NCBI GenBank assembly: GCA_964423865.1
Contig: CAYRGN010000008.1
Span: forward strand, 33,991-97,990
Source of the DNA: Leadbetterella sp964423865
GTDB taxonomy: Bacteria; Bacteroidota; Bacteroidia; Cytophagales; Spirosomataceae
Reading direction: 5' to 3'
DNA: 64,000 nucleotides
Position 1 is the first letter of the stretch. Each line of letters opens with the position of its first letter. This document shows, piece by piece, positions 7,771 through 17,752 of the stretch. The notes beneath the pieces are model-generated. The model did not search any database. It was not told where the DNA came from and saw nothing but the letters and a program-made list of their open reading frames with translations. The position numbers and the translations under genes were made by a program.

Positions 7771-9423
7771 TTATTTTCGCCACTTTTTGTAGGTATTGAT
7801 CAGGTTATTGGTGGAGCTGTCGTGCGAGGTCACCACCGCATCGTCCTGTAATTCCGGGTAGATTTTGTTGGCCAGTTGCTTGCCCAGTTCCACTCCCCAC
7901 TGATCAAAAGAAAAGATATTCCAGATTACCCCCTGTACAAAGATTTTGTGTTCATACATGGCAATAAGGCTGCCCAATACCTTAGGGGTGAGTTTTTTGA
8001 ACAGGAAAGAGTTGGTGGGTCGGTTGCCTCCAAATACCTTGAAGGGTACCAGGAAATCGATCTCGGCCTGGGTTTTCCCCGAGGCGATAAGTTCGGCCCG
8101 GGCCTCTTCTTCCGATTTTCCGTTCATGAGGGCTTCGGTCTGGGCGAAGAAATTCGCCAGGAGCATCTTGTGGTGCTCACCCAATGGATTTTGGCTGATG
8201 GCCGGCGCCAGAAAATCGCAGGGGATAAGTTTAGTGCCCTGGTGAATAAGCTGATAGAAAGCGTGCTGTCCGTTGGTGCCGGGTTCGCCCCAGATCACGG
8301 GCCCCGTTTGGTAAGCCGCTTTTTCTCCGTTTCGGGTGACACTTTTTCCGTTAGACTCCATGTCGCCCTGCTGGAAATAGGCTGCGAAACGGTGCATATA
8401 CTGATCGTAGGGCAGAATGGCATGCGATTGGGCATGGTAGAAATTGTTGTACCAGATACCCAGTAGACCCAGGATGACCGGGATATTCTTCCGGAATGTA
8501 CTGTACCGGAAATGATTATCCATATCGTGGGCGCCCGTCAATAGCTGTTCAAAATTGCTAAACCCGATATAACAGGCAATAGAAAGGCCAATGGCGCTCC
8601 AAAGGGAATAGCGGCCGCCTACCCAATCCCAGAACTCAAACATATTCCGGGTGTCTATCCCGAAACCGGCTACGCCCTGGGCATTGGTGGAAATGGCCAC
8701 AAAATGTTTTTTAATATACACTTCTTCCCCCGCGCTTTCCAGGAACCAGCTCCGGGCCGAGTGGGCGTTGGCCATGGTTTCCTGGGTAGTAAAGGTTTTG
8801 GAAGCAATCATAAATAGGGTGGTCTCGGGGTTAACTAACCGCAAGGTTTCGGCAATATGCGTGCCGTCTACATTGGAAACAAAATGTACTTTCAACCCCT
8901 TCTTTCCGTAGGGTTTCAGGGCTTCGGTCACCATCACGGGGCCCAGGTCTGACCCCCCGATGCCAATATTGACGATGTCGGTAATCTTTTTTCCGGTGAA
9001 ACCCTTCCATTCTCCGGAGCGTACGCTATTGGAAAATATTTTCATTTGTTCAAGTACCCGGTTGACATCCGGCATGACATCCTTTCCATTGACGAACACA
9101 GGTTCATTGCTCCGGTTGCGCAGGGCGGTGTGTAACACGGCGCGGTTTTCGGTGGCGTTGATGGCTTCTCCGCTAAACATTTTGTTGATGGCTTCGCTCA
9201 GTCCGCACTCGTTGGCCAGGTCAATCAGGTAAGAAAGGGTGCGGCCATTGATCTGGTTTTTTGAAAAATCAACCAGGGTATCCTGGAACCGTAATGTAAA
9301 CTTCGAAGCTCGTTTAGGGTCTGCTTCAAACAGGTTTTTTACAGGTACTTTTGAAATGGTTTTGTAATGGCTTTTCAGTTTTCTGTAGGCCGTAGTCTGA
9401 TCAAATTTTACAGATGCGAGCAT
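7771..9423 (-). CDS. pgi: glucose-6-phosphate isomerase
   Basis: 550 residues, the usual size of the bacterial/eukaryotic-type enzyme that interconverts glucose 6-phosphate and fructose 6-phosphate in glycolysis. Recognisable blocks are the sugar-phosphate-binding IGIGGSDLGPVMVTEAL, the signature region VGGRYSLWSAIGL, the QGDMESNGKSV block (catalytic Glu), and the C-terminal QWGVELGKQLA motif containing the active-site lysine region. Cytoplasmic. A promoter-like TACTTTTG (minus strand) lies at 9608-9615, with a possible 40-codon frame between it and pgi. Confidence 0.97.
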   Translation of the reverse strand: MLASVKFDQTTAYRKLKSHYKTISKVPVKNLFEADPKRASKFTLRFQDTLVDFSKNQINGRTLSYLIDLANECGLSEAINKMFSGEAINATENRAVLHTALRNRSNEPVFVNGKDVMPDVNRVLEQMKIFSNSVRSGEWKGFTGKKITDIVNIGIGGSDLGPVMVTEALKPYGKKGLKVHFVSNVDGTHIAETLRLVNPETTLFMIASKTFTTQETMANAHSARSWFLESAGEEVYIKKHFVAISTNAQGVAGFGIDTRNMFEFWDWVGGRYSLWSAIGLSIACYIGFSNFEQLLTGAHDMDNHFRYSTFRKNIPVILGLLGIWYNNFYHAQSHAILPYDQYMHRFAAYFQQGDMESNGKSVTRNGEKAAYQTGPVIWGEPGTNGQHAFYQLIHQGTKLIPCDFLAPAISQNPLGEHHKMLLANFFAQTEALMNGKSEEEARAELIASGKTQAEIDFLVPFKVFGGNRPTNSFLFKKLTPKVLGSLIAMYEHKIFVQGVIWNIFSFDQWGVELGKQLANKIYPELQDDAVVTSHDSSTNNLINTYKKWRK

Positions 9424-9460
9424 AAAATCGGAGGGTTATTTAAACAAGTATTTCTGGAAT

Positions 9461-9583
9461 TTATGAGGAGACCCGTAAAAAATATTCAGGTCTGCATTTT
9501 CTTTTGTTCCGGACGATCATCCCCGTGAGGGCAACCAGGTAGCCCGTCATCAGGTTTTGTCTCAGTATCTTCTTGAATTTCAT
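9461..9583 (-). CDS. possible small protein of 40 residues
   Basis: ATG at 9581-9583 to TAA at 9461-9463, starting MKFKKILRQNLMTGYLVALT: basic with one short hydrophobic stretch. It lies between a TAnnTTTG-type promoter (9608-9615, minus strand) and pgi, on the same strand, and its codon usage resembles neighbouring genes. It matches nothing I recognise and could equally be part of the pgi leader. Confidence 0.25.
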   Translation of the reverse strand: MKFKKILRQNLMTGYLVALTGMIVRNKRKCRPEYFLRVSS

Positions 9584-9607
9584 CTGTTTTAGGAAAGAAG
9601 TGATATG

Positions 9608-9615
9608 CAAAAGTA
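9608..9615 (-). promoter_or_regulatory. promoter -7 element TACTTTTG upstream of pgi
   Basis: Matches the Bacteroidota consensus TAnnTTTG on the minus strand, about 185 bases before pgi. No convincing TTG partner at the usual distance, so confidence is moderate. Confidence 0.4.
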
Positions 9616-9711
9616 ATTATTTCCGATTAAATTATAGCGAGTTTGCCGTGAATTGAAAAAATGAAAGTAAATTAGCTCATAGCTCCAGGCTTATCACTAA
9701 AATTTAACCTT

Positions 9712-11355
9712 ATGAAAAAAATTGTTTTTCTTGCACTCTTCTTGTGTACAGGTGCCGTTTTGCACGCTCAAAAATACACTCCGGGTCCTCAGGTACTGAG
9801 TTTCCATTCTCTGGTAGACGGCACGGATCAGCCCTACGGACTCTACCTTCCTCCTGATTTTGATGAAAACAAGGCGTATCCCCTGGTGGTAATGCTGCAC
9901 GGGGCGGGTTCGAATCACCGCCTGGCCCTCCGTCGGGTTTTCGGGAAGAGCAATAAGGCGGGAGAAAACGATGCGGACGCCAGCCTGTATTTTCCGGATT
10001 GGGAAGATGTGCCGTATATCGTGGCCACACCACTGGCCCGGGGTACCATGGGGTACCAGGGAGTAGCTGAAAAAGATGTTTGGGATATGATTGCCGATGT
10101 AAAGCGCAGGTTTAAGACCGACGAGAACCGGGCCTACCTGACCGGTCTTTCCATGGGCGGAGGCGGAACCCTCTGGGTCGGACTGACCCGCCCCGACTTC
10201 TGGGCCGCTATCGCACCCGTATGCCCCGCTCCCCCCGAAGGCACCGAAATTTACCTGCCTAACGCGTCTCACCTGCCCACCCGCTTCTTTCACGGAGATG
10301 CAGACCCCGTGGTGCCCATCGCCTCCGTTAACCGCTGGGTAGAAGGATTCAAAAAGTCAGGAACACACGTGGAATACGACGTGTATCCCGGGGTAATGCA
10401 CGACAGCTGGGTCAATGCCTATGCCGATGGGCGCATTTTCCAGTGGTTTGATCAGTATAAACGTGATCCGGACCCGGAAAAAGTAATTTTTGCTACCGGG
10501 CAGATGAAGTATTCCAGGTCTTTCTGGGTAGAGATTGTGGCCCTCTCTCCGGGGAAAGCCGGGCGCGTGGAGGCTACTATCCAGGGAAATAATACCGTCA
10601 GTGTGACCACCGAAAACGTGGAGGCCTTCCGGATTTTACCTTCTTCCCGCCTTAAAGGAGGTGCCAATATTACTCTGGTGGTGAACGGGTCTGCCCTGAA
10701 AGTGGGAAATTATAAAGGTACCGAAATAGTAGTGGTGAAGGGAAATCGACCCACTATCTGGAGTGAAGTGAACTATACCCGTACTCCCCGACAGGCCGGC
10801 CCCATGACGGAAATTACCTCTGACCGGCATATTTACGTGTACGGTACCCTCGACTCTCCCGATCGGGAAGAGACGGAAAGAAGACGGAAGATGGCCGAAG
10901 CGGCCGCCGACTGGAGCTTTTACCGGGGGGAATTCCTGGGCCGGGTAATGGTATTCCCACGGGTGCTGGCTGACAAGGAGTTGAGCGCGAAAGATTACGA
11001 TAATTCAAACCTGATCTTATTCGGAACGGAAAAGAGCAACGTGGCGATCGCGCGTTATGCCGACCGTCTCCCTTTCCGGCTTTCCGCCGATACCACCCAG
11101 CTCCTGGCGTTTATTTATCCCACCGAAAAAAACCTCCTGCTGATCAATTCCGGCATACCCTACTGGCAGTTGTCTGACGCAGTAAAAGGCGAAGCCCACC
11201 TGAGAATCTTGCGGAACCCTTCCCGGGCCGCCCTCTTGTCGGGTTACGGAGACTGGGTGTGGCAGCGGAACGGCAAGGTAGTTTCCGGCTGGTTCGGAAA
11301 CCGTTGGGAAGTCAGAGAGGAAGATAAAGCGGCGTTGAAAGATATCCTGAAATAA
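9712..11355 (+). CDS. secreted alpha/beta-hydrolase (esterase, PHB-depolymerase/CE1-like)
   Basis: 547 residues with a signal peptide (MKKIVFLALFLCTGAVLHAQ). Residues about 30-255 form an alpha/beta hydrolase: oxyanion region VVMLHGAGSN, nucleophile elbow GLSMGGG (S147), acid D198 in GDADPVVP and H230 in GVMHDSW, a complete catalytic triad. Such domains are typical of feruloyl/acetyl esterases and dipeptidyl-type esterases. Residues about 260-547 form a C-terminal region of unassigned function containing a segment reading LILFGTEKSN. Predicted periplasmic or outer-surface hydrolase. Substrate unknown; the GH97 gene 3 kb away hints at carbohydrate use but is not in the same operon. Confidence 0.8.
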   Translation: MKKIVFLALFLCTGAVLHAQKYTPGPQVLSFHSLVDGTDQPYGLYLPPDFDENKAYPLVVMLHGAGSNHRLALRRVFGKSNKAGENDADASLYFPDWEDVPYIVATPLARGTMGYQGVAEKDVWDMIADVKRRFKTDENRAYLTGLSMGGGGTLWVGLTRPDFWAAIAPVCPAPPEGTEIYLPNASHLPTRFFHGDADPVVPIASVNRWVEGFKKSGTHVEYDVYPGVMHDSWVNAYADGRIFQWFDQYKRDPDPEKVIFATGQMKYSRSFWVEIVALSPGKAGRVEATIQGNNTVSVTTENVEAFRILPSSRLKGGANITLVVNGSALKVGNYKGTEIVVVKGNRPTIWSEVNYTRTPRQAGPMTEITSDRHIYVYGTLDSPDREETERRRKMAEAAADWSFYRGEFLGRVMVFPRVLADKELSAKDYDNSNLILFGTEKSNVAIARYADRLPFRLSADTTQLLAFIYPTEKNLLLINSGIPYWQLSDAVKGEAHLRILRNPSRAALLSGYGDWVWQRNGKVVSGWFGNRWEVREEDKAALKDILK

Positions 11356-11408
11356 TTCAATGGTTTACCTGAACGAAAGCATAGAAAAATACCGGCCTTG
11401 TAATCGGG

Positions 11409-12854
11409 TCAGAATACCGCTTTCGTCCATTCGCTGATCATGTCGGCGTTGAGAAAGAGGTAAAGTAAAGTGAAGCTGAAATACGATAAGACCAGCATCA
11501 CCAGGAGACTGTAGGAAAAGTCGCTACTTTTTTCTGCCGGATCGCGGACAATCATCATGTAAGCCGGTTTCAGGTAATAATACAGGGCGATAGCCGCGTT
11601 AAACAAACCGAACACCAGTAAGCCGTATAAAAGGTAACCCGAAGTAGCGGCGGCCGCATCTGCCAGGGAGCTGAACACCACCAGCTTGGCCAGAAAACCT
11701 ACGGTAGGGGGGAGTCCGACCAGAGAAATCAGGATCACCATGGCGTTTAGGCCCAGAAGAGGATATTTTTTTCCCAGGCCTGCCATGGCGGGGATCGCGT
11801 AAGTTCCGGTCTTGGAATGAATAAAATCAGCGAGGAAAAATGAACCCATGGTCATGGGCAGGTAAGCCACCAGGTAAAAGAAAGTGCCGTACACATCTCC
11901 TTTGTCTGCCGTAATCAGTCCGGTTAAGATAAATGCCGAATGCGCGATGCCGGAGTAGCCCAGCATGCGTTTAAAGTTACCCTGCCAGAGGGCCGCGAAA
12001 TTGCCCGTGACCAGTGACAGTGCGATCACCAGGGCCAGAAGGTAGTTCAGGTGGGCGAAATCAGCGGTAACCAGGCGGGAAAGGAAGATGAAACCGGCGG
12101 CTTTAGGTGCGAAAGACAGAAAGGCGATAACCGGGGTAGAGGTGCTTTCGTATACGTCCGGCACCCAGTGATGAAAAGGGGCGGCCGCAATCTTAAAGAG
12201 AAATCCTCCCAGTGCCAGGAAGGATACGATCTGCACAGGCACCGCAGGCTGAAGCGACAGGGCGGCGGCGAATTCGGGCAGGGTGAACTCCAGGCTATGA
12301 GTGAGGCCGTAAAAGAGGGAGATGCCAAAAAGCATAATGGCTGAAGCCGTAGCGCCGAAAATCAGGTATTTGATACCCGCCTCAAAATTCTCTTTCATTT
12401 TTCCGGAAGCCACCAGGGCGTAAGAGGCCAGGGAGATCAGCTCCAGGGAAACGTAAGCCGTCAGGAAATGGGTGGTCATGCTTAAAAAGCTGATGCCGAA
12501 AAGCACAAACAATACCAGCAGGTACACCTCCCCGGCAAGCTTGTAGGAAAAGAGCCGGGCATGCACCATAAATATAAGCGCGGCAATACCGGAAAGTTGC
12601 TTGATGAGCAGGGCCTTCTTGTCGGAAAAAAGTAGTCCTCCGTACAGAGATTCTCCCTCTATGGTCACCTGCGGGGCCGAGAGTACCAGGCTGTAAAGGT
12701 AGAGCAGGGTGGTTAACCCGAAAAGATAAAACGGCAATTTGTGTCCTTCCCGCGTGAAAGCCAGGCCCAGGGAAGTGGCCAGGATACCCGTGAAGAGGGC
12801 CCATTCCGGCAGTATCCGGGCAGAGCTTTGGAATATTTCTTCTAAAATACTCAT
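11409..12854 (-). CDS. nuoN: NADH-quinone oxidoreductase subunit N
   Basis: 481 residues with about 14 membrane helices, an antiporter-like proton-pumping subunit of complex I. The family signature region reads AAPFHHWVPDVYESTSTPVIAFLSF, and LIFGATASAIMLFG and KRMLGYSGIAHSAF carry the lysines of the proton channel. It is the last gene of nuoL-nuoM-nuoN on the minus strand and overlaps the nuoM stop by four bases (ATGA type). The other nuo genes are not in the window. Confidence 0.95.
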   Translation of the reverse strand: MSILEEIFQSSARILPEWALFTGILATSLGLAFTREGHKLPFYLFGLTTLLYLYSLVLSAPQVTIEGESLYGGLLFSDKKALLIKQLSGIAALIFMVHARLFSYKLAGEVYLLVLFVLFGISFLSMTTHFLTAYVSLELISLASYALVASGKMKENFEAGIKYLIFGATASAIMLFGISLFYGLTHSLEFTLPEFAAALSLQPAVPVQIVSFLALGGFLFKIAAAPFHHWVPDVYESTSTPVIAFLSFAPKAAGFIFLSRLVTADFAHLNYLLALVIALSLVTGNFAALWQGNFKRMLGYSGIAHSAFILTGLITADKGDVYGTFFYLVAYLPMTMGSFFLADFIHSKTGTYAIPAMAGLGKKYPLLGLNAMVILISLVGLPPTVGFLAKLVVFSSLADAAAATSGYLLYGLLVFGLFNAAIALYYYLKPAYMMIVRDPAEKSSDFSYSLLVMLVLSYFSFTLLYLFLNADMISEWTKAVF

Positions 12855-14422
12855 CTCAGGATCTCCGTCAGGGTAGAATTAATGTAGCGAATGACCAGGT
12901 TGGGCCACACCCCTGTTAAAATGGTCATCACGGCCAGGGAACTCAGCATGAATATTTCCGTTTTGTTCAGGTCTTTCAGTAAAGTCCTGTATTCTTCTTT
13001 GGTATGGAATTCTCCGAAAAACATCCGCTGGAATGTGAGCAGGAAATAAATGGCAGACAGCACAATGCCGACAATGCCCAGGGCCGGGATGATTTTGGGA
13101 AGAAAGTCGGACTGAAACCCACCATGAAGGGTGAGAAACTCACCTATAAAACCCGAAAGGGAGGGCAGGCCCAGAGATCCGAAAAAAGCAACGGCCACCA
13201 GGAGGGTGTACAGGGGCATTTTTTTGGCCAGTCCCTGGAAAGACCCGATGTTCCGGTCGTGGGTTCGTTCATAAATCACCCCTGCAATCAGGAAGAGCAT
13301 GGAGGAAAGAATGCCGTGGCTGAACATCTGGAAAACCGCTCCGTTAAAACCTATACTGTTCACCGCACCTATTCCTATCAGTACGAAACCCATGTGGGAG
13401 ACTGAAGAATAGGCAATCATCTTTTTTAGGTCGGTTTGGTTGAGGGCGTTCAAGGCCCCGTAAATAATAGACACCAAGCCTAGCATGGCAATCAGTACGG
13501 CGTATTTTTCGGTAGCGTCAGGGAGGATTTGGTAGGCCACCCTCAGGATACCGTAGCCCCCGATTTTAAGCAGAATACCGGCCAGGATAACCGAAACCGG
13601 CGTGGGCGCTTCCACGTGGGCGTCGGGTAACCAGGTATGGAAAGGCACTACCGGCATTTTGATTCCGAAACCGATCAGCAACAGCAGGAACATGAATTCC
13701 CGGGCCGGTAAACCGAAGACGGAAACGGGGTTTTCCATGCTGAGGATAGAATGACTGATGAGGTTGGTGGGGTCTTTCAATATCCTGAAATCAAAGCTGT
13801 AGACCAGGCGGGCGTATTCGCTGGTAAAAAACTCGTCGTGGTGGGAAATGGCCATGCAGATCATGACCACCAGGATCAGCACCGATCCCGCAAAAGTATA
13901 AATAAAGAACTTTAAAGACGCGTACGCCCGGTTTTCTCCGCCCCATATTCCGATCAGGAAATACATGGGCAGCAGCATAAATTCGAAAAAGACAAAGAAA
14001 AGGAAGAAGTCTACCGCCAGAAAACAGCCCAGCACCGAGGCGGTCAGCAGAAGAAACAGGCTGAAATAGGTTTTAGGACGGTGACTGATGCGGAAAGAAG
14101 CCACCGAAGCGATCAGGAAAACGATACTGCTGAGCAGCACCAGGGAGACGGACAACCCGTCTATTCCCAGGATATAGTCTATTGATAAAATAGAGCGGGA
14201 TCCCAGGGCGATCCGGAACCATTCCGAGTGTTCGATCAGTTGGTAATCGGGGTTTGCCCGGTCAAACAGGCCCAGAATGGTCAGTACATTGATCAGCAGC
14301 AGAATCTGGATGATCAGGCAAATCCATTTATAGAAGTTTTTATAAACCGGGGGCAGAATCATGATCAGCAGAGATCCGACCAGGGGCAATATAATTAAAG
14401 AACTGAGTATTCCTGATTCCAT
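12851..14422 (-). CDS. nuoM: NADH-quinone oxidoreductase subunit M
   Basis: 523 residues, multi-spanning antiporter-like complex I subunit. Signature blocks: KMPVVPFHTWLPDAHVEAPTPVSVILAGILLK, NQTDLKKMIAYSSVSHMGF and EFMLLPMYFLIGIWGGENR, containing the conserved lysines and glutamate of the proton path. Two bases separate it from nuoL and it overlaps nuoN by four, so the three are translationally coupled. Inner membrane, proton translocation coupled to quinone reduction. Confidence 0.95.
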   Translation of the reverse strand: MESGILSSLIILPLVGSLLIMILPPVYKNFYKWICLIIQILLLINVLTILGLFDRANPDYQLIEHSEWFRIALGSRSILSIDYILGIDGLSVSLVLLSSIVFLIASVASFRISHRPKTYFSLFLLLTASVLGCFLAVDFFLFFVFFEFMLLPMYFLIGIWGGENRAYASLKFFIYTFAGSVLILVVMICMAISHHDEFFTSEYARLVYSFDFRILKDPTNLISHSILSMENPVSVFGLPAREFMFLLLLIGFGIKMPVVPFHTWLPDAHVEAPTPVSVILAGILLKIGGYGILRVAYQILPDATEKYAVLIAMLGLVSIIYGALNALNQTDLKKMIAYSSVSHMGFVLIGIGAVNSIGFNGAVFQMFSHGILSSMLFLIAGVIYERTHDRNIGSFQGLAKKMPLYTLLVAVAFFGSLGLPSLSGFIGEFLTLHGGFQSDFLPKIIPALGIVGIVLSAIYFLLTFQRMFFGEFHTKEEYRTLLKDLNKTEIFMLSSLAVMTILTGVWPNLVIRYINSTLTEILR

Positions 14423-14424
14423 AT

Positions 14425-16479
14425 TCAGAGCAGTATTAGAATGAATACCAGGGTGACCAGGCTCAGCATCAGGCCCAGGAGATAGAGCTGAATGTTCCCG
14501 TTACCCCATTTTCGTATTGTATTTCCAAGTGATTTTACATTGCTGAAAAAGCCCATCACAGAGGCATCTATGACTTCCTTTTCGAGTTTCCCGGCCAGCC
14601 TGGCAAAAAACAGGGCGCTTTTTCCGATGTTGACCGCCGTTCGGTCTATCCACTGCGTTTCCACGTAGCTCACGGGCTTCAGGATATTTCTTTCCCCCGT
14701 AAATATTTTCCGGAAAAGGCGCTCATAGAGATTGTCCATATAAAACTGGCGTCGGGCCAGGAGAGAGAATCTTTTTTCCGTATCGGTTTCTTTGAAATAA
14801 TACCGCCGGATTTCTTCCAGGGTATTGTTGTAGCTGATCAGCAGCCCGGCCACGAAGAGGAACCCCACCAGCCAGGGCAGCCAGTCGTACATCTCGCGAA
14901 AGCCTCCGAACTCCCTGAAAAACCAGGCTTCTTCGGCGTGCAGAGGATGTGCGCTGTAAAAAAACCATAATGAGCAGAAGGCCAGAGACAGGGTGGTGAT
15001 ATCAAAAATGCCGAGGTGGCGGATAAACTGAAGAATACGGTCTTCTCCCGACCCCTTATTGTCGGCCGTAAGCAGGTCTTTGAACGTTTTAAAGGCTTCG
15101 TCCACGGTTTTTTTGGTGGTGTCGAGAATGATTTCCACCGGACTGTCTTCCCTTTGAAAAAATACCATTACCACCATCCTGATCACGTAACAGGTAGTGA
15201 GGAAAGTGGTGAGGGTGAGTAAGACGGGAATCAGCAGGCGGTGGTCGGCCGTTTCCAGTCCGTAGGCCCAGGCGGCGTTTAGAACCGACTCTTTGGAAAG
15301 GTAGCCTGCCGAAAAGGGCAGGCCGGCAAGTCCGGCCGAGCAAATCACAAAAGCCCCGAAAACGGCCGGCATTTTACGGATCAGATCGCCCATTTTGCGC
15401 ATGTCTTGTTCGTGGTGGAGGAAGGAGATCACGGCTCCGGCGCAGAGGAAAAGCCCTGCTTTAAAGAAAGCGTGGGTAGTGAGGTGAAAGAAAGAGGCGG
15501 CGGTTTCTCCCATGCCCATGGCGGCGACCATGAACCCCAGTTGGGAGATGGTGGAAAAGGCCAGTACTTTTTTGATGTCGTATTGATAAAGGGCGGAGAT
15601 GGCCGCGACGACGCTGGTGAGGGCGGCGGTGAGGCCGATGACAAATCCGGCGGCGGGGGTGATCAAAGTGGCTATCCGACCCAACAGGAAAACGCCGGCT
15701 ACCACCATGGTAGCGGCATGGATAAGGGCGGAAGCGGGGGTAGGTCCTTCCATGGCGTCAGGTAGCCACACTTGCAAGGGCAGTTGGGCCGATTTCGCCA
15801 TCACACCTCCAAAAAGTAAGAGTACAGCCAGGGTTTGGAGTTGCCGGCCGTCAAGGTAAAGGTAATCCCGTTCCAGGATATGCGTCTGCTCTCCGAAATT
15901 AAAGGTGCCGTAGAGATAAAAAAGGAGGAAAATACCTGCCAGGAAAAAGGCGTCTCCAATGCGGTTGAGTAAGAAGGCCTTGATAGCGGCTGCGTTGGCG
16001 GATTTCCGGGTGTACCAGAAACCGATCAGCAGGTAGGAGCAAAAACCCACCAGTTCCCAGAAAAAATACAGTTGGAGGAGATTGCCGGCCAGTACCAGAC
16101 CCAGCATGGAAAATACGAACAGGTTCAGGTAAGCGAAAAAGCGGTTGGCTCCGGGGTCATCGCCCATGTATTTCAGGGAGAACAGGTTCACGAAACAGGC
16201 TATAATCTGCACCAGGAACAACATAAAGCGGGTCTGGGCGTCGATCATGATAATAAAGTGGATCGGGTTTTCACTGATGGGAATCCAGTCGTATGCCACT
16301 TTTACCGGCCCCGGGTTATTCATCAACAGGCTGGAAGTGACAATGACGCCGAGTATGCTGATGACCAGGGAAACGAATCCTGTAGTTTTAACAAACAGCG
16401 AATTGTTGAGACTTAAAAGAAGTATAAATCCCAACAAATAGATCTGTAAATTAAAAAATACGAGTGATTCCGGGCTCAT
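14425..16479 (-). CDS. nuoL: NADH-quinone oxidoreductase subunit L
   Basis: 684 residues, the largest antiporter-like subunit of complex I. LPLQVWLPDAMEGPTPASALIHAATMV and QYDIKKVLAFSTISQLGFM are diagnostic. The C-terminal extension includes the long lateral-helix region, ending in a last membrane segment (LYLLGLMLSLVTLVFILIL). It is first in the nuoLMN unit. A promoter-like TAGATTTG lies at 16499-16506 on the minus strand, 20 bases before the ATG. The gene directly upstream is lhgO rather than nuoK, so the subunit set appears split in this genome. Confidence 0.95.
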   Translation of the reverse strand: MSPESLVFFNLQIYLLGFILLLSLNNSLFVKTTGFVSLVISILGVIVTSSLLMNNPGPVKVAYDWIPISENPIHFIIMIDAQTRFMLFLVQIIACFVNLFSLKYMGDDPGANRFFAYLNLFVFSMLGLVLAGNLLQLYFFWELVGFCSYLLIGFWYTRKSANAAAIKAFLLNRIGDAFFLAGIFLLFYLYGTFNFGEQTHILERDYLYLDGRQLQTLAVLLLFGGVMAKSAQLPLQVWLPDAMEGPTPASALIHAATMVVAGVFLLGRIATLITPAAGFVIGLTAALTSVVAAISALYQYDIKKVLAFSTISQLGFMVAAMGMGETAASFFHLTTHAFFKAGLFLCAGAVISFLHHEQDMRKMGDLIRKMPAVFGAFVICSAGLAGLPFSAGYLSKESVLNAAWAYGLETADHRLLIPVLLTLTTFLTTCYVIRMVVMVFFQREDSPVEIILDTTKKTVDEAFKTFKDLLTADNKGSGEDRILQFIRHLGIFDITTLSLAFCSLWFFYSAHPLHAEEAWFFREFGGFREMYDWLPWLVGFLFVAGLLISYNNTLEEIRRYYFKETDTEKRFSLLARRQFYMDNLYERLFRKIFTGERNILKPVSYVETQWIDRTAVNIGKSALFFARLAGKLEKEVIDASVMGFFSNVKSLGNTIRKWGNGNIQLYLLGLMLSLVTLVFILILL

Positions 16480-16498
16480 CCCTGCGGTTTTCTGGGGA

Positions 16499-16506
16499 CA
16501 AATCTA
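16499..16506 (-). promoter_or_regulatory. promoter -7 element TAGATTTG for nuoLMN
   Basis: Perfect match to TAnnTTTG on the minus strand, 20 bases before the nuoL ATG. The -33 partner is weak. It supports an independent nuoLMN transcript separate from lhgO. Confidence 0.5.
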
Positions 16507-16552
16507 ATTATATTAAATTTAAATAGCATTACTTTTTTAGCGGGAATAGCGC

Positions 16553-17752
16553 CTAAAACCTTTTTAAAGCCAGTTCCGCTACCGTTTGTCCGATAGACAG
16601 AGACGAGGTAGCAGCCGGAGAAGGCGCATTGCATACGTTGATGGCCTGGGTGTTTTCGAGTATGGCGAAATCATCCAATAGCCCCCCGCTGTAGTCGCAG
16701 GCCTGGGCCCGCACGCCCGCACCACCGGGTACCAGGTCTTCCTTCCTGAGCTCCGGGATCAGGGCCTGGAGGGCGGTAGTGAAAGCGGCCTTGGAGAAAG
16801 ACCGGTAGTATTCGCCCATGCCCGTCTTCCAGTAGCGGGCAGCTACCTTCCGGAAACCCGGCCAGGAAAGGGTATCTTTCAGCTCTCCGAAATGGAAGTC
16901 GGTTTTCCGGTAGCCCTCCCGTTTGAAAGCCAGCACCGCGTTGGGTCCCGCTTCAATTCCGCCCCCGATCATGCGGGTGAAATGTACCCCCAGGAAAGGA
17001 AAGTTAGGGTCGGGAACCGGGTAAATCAGGTGCTTGACCAGGTATTGGCGTTCGGGTTTGATTTCGTAATATTCGCCCCGGAACGGAATAATTCTCAGCT
17101 TGATTTCTTCTTTTTCGGTCAGCTGGGCTACTTTGTCGGAATACAGACCGGCGCAGTTGATAACCAGCATGGTGTCGTAACTGCCTTTTTCGGTGACCAC
17201 ATTCGATACGCCCCCATTTTCAGAAACGGACAATACTTTTTCACCGAGACAGATTTCACCTCCTTTTTCCCAGATCAGGTCCGCGTATTTTTCGGCCACC
17301 TGTTTATAATTGATAATACCGGTCTGCGGCACTTTGATGCCCCGGATACCCGCAACATGGGGTTCAATTTCCCGCATTTGCTCAGGGGAAAGAATCTCCA
17401 GGCCGGTAAGGCCATTCTGTAGGCCCCTTTCGTAGAGATTTTGCATCAGCGGAACCTGTTCGGCGGTGGTAGCTACCACAATTTTCCCGCAGATATCGTG
17501 TGCTATCCCGTATTCCTGGCAGAAATTCAATAGTTTGTGGTAGCCCTCAATACAGTTTCGGGCTTTCAGGCTACCCGGTTTATAATATAGTCCGGAATGG
17601 ATCACCCCGCTATTATGCCCCGTCTGGTGGGCTGCCACCGAGTTTTCCTTTTCAATAAGTAACAGGCGGGTCTGGGGCCTTTTCTCCAGGAGGTTCAGGG
17701 CCGTGGCCAATCCTACTATCCCGCCGCCGATGATTACGGTATCGTATCGCAT
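16553..17752 (-). CDS. lhgO: L-2-hydroxyglutarate oxidase
   Basis: 399 residues from the ATG at 17750-17752 (MRYDTVIIGGGIVGLATA), chosen over an in-frame start 48 bases upstream because the FAD-binding GxGxxG motif must sit at the N-terminus. DAO-family fold: the Rossmann motif with EKE at the end of strand 2 (LLIEKENSVAAHQTGHNSGVIHSGLYY), a substrate region including HFTRMIGGGIEAGPNAVL, and a C-terminal FAD motif (DFAILENTQAINVCNAPSPAATSSLSIG). Oxidises L-2-hydroxyglutarate to 2-oxoglutarate, passing electrons to the quinone pool; membrane-associated. Confidence 0.92.
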   Translation of the reverse strand: MRYDTVIIGGGIVGLATALNLLEKRPQTRLLLIEKENSVAAHQTGHNSGVIHSGLYYKPGSLKARNCIEGYHKLLNFCQEYGIAHDICGKIVVATTAEQVPLMQNLYERGLQNGLTGLEILSPEQMREIEPHVAGIRGIKVPQTGIINYKQVAEKYADLIWEKGGEICLGEKVLSVSENGGVSNVVTEKGSYDTMLVINCAGLYSDKVAQLTEKEEIKLRIIPFRGEYYEIKPERQYLVKHLIYPVPDPNFPFLGVHFTRMIGGGIEAGPNAVLAFKREGYRKTDFHFGELKDTLSWPGFRKVAARYWKTGMGEYYRSFSKAAFTTALQALIPELRKEDLVPGGAGVRAQACDYSGGLLDDFAILENTQAINVCNAPSPAATSSLSIGQTVAELALKRF

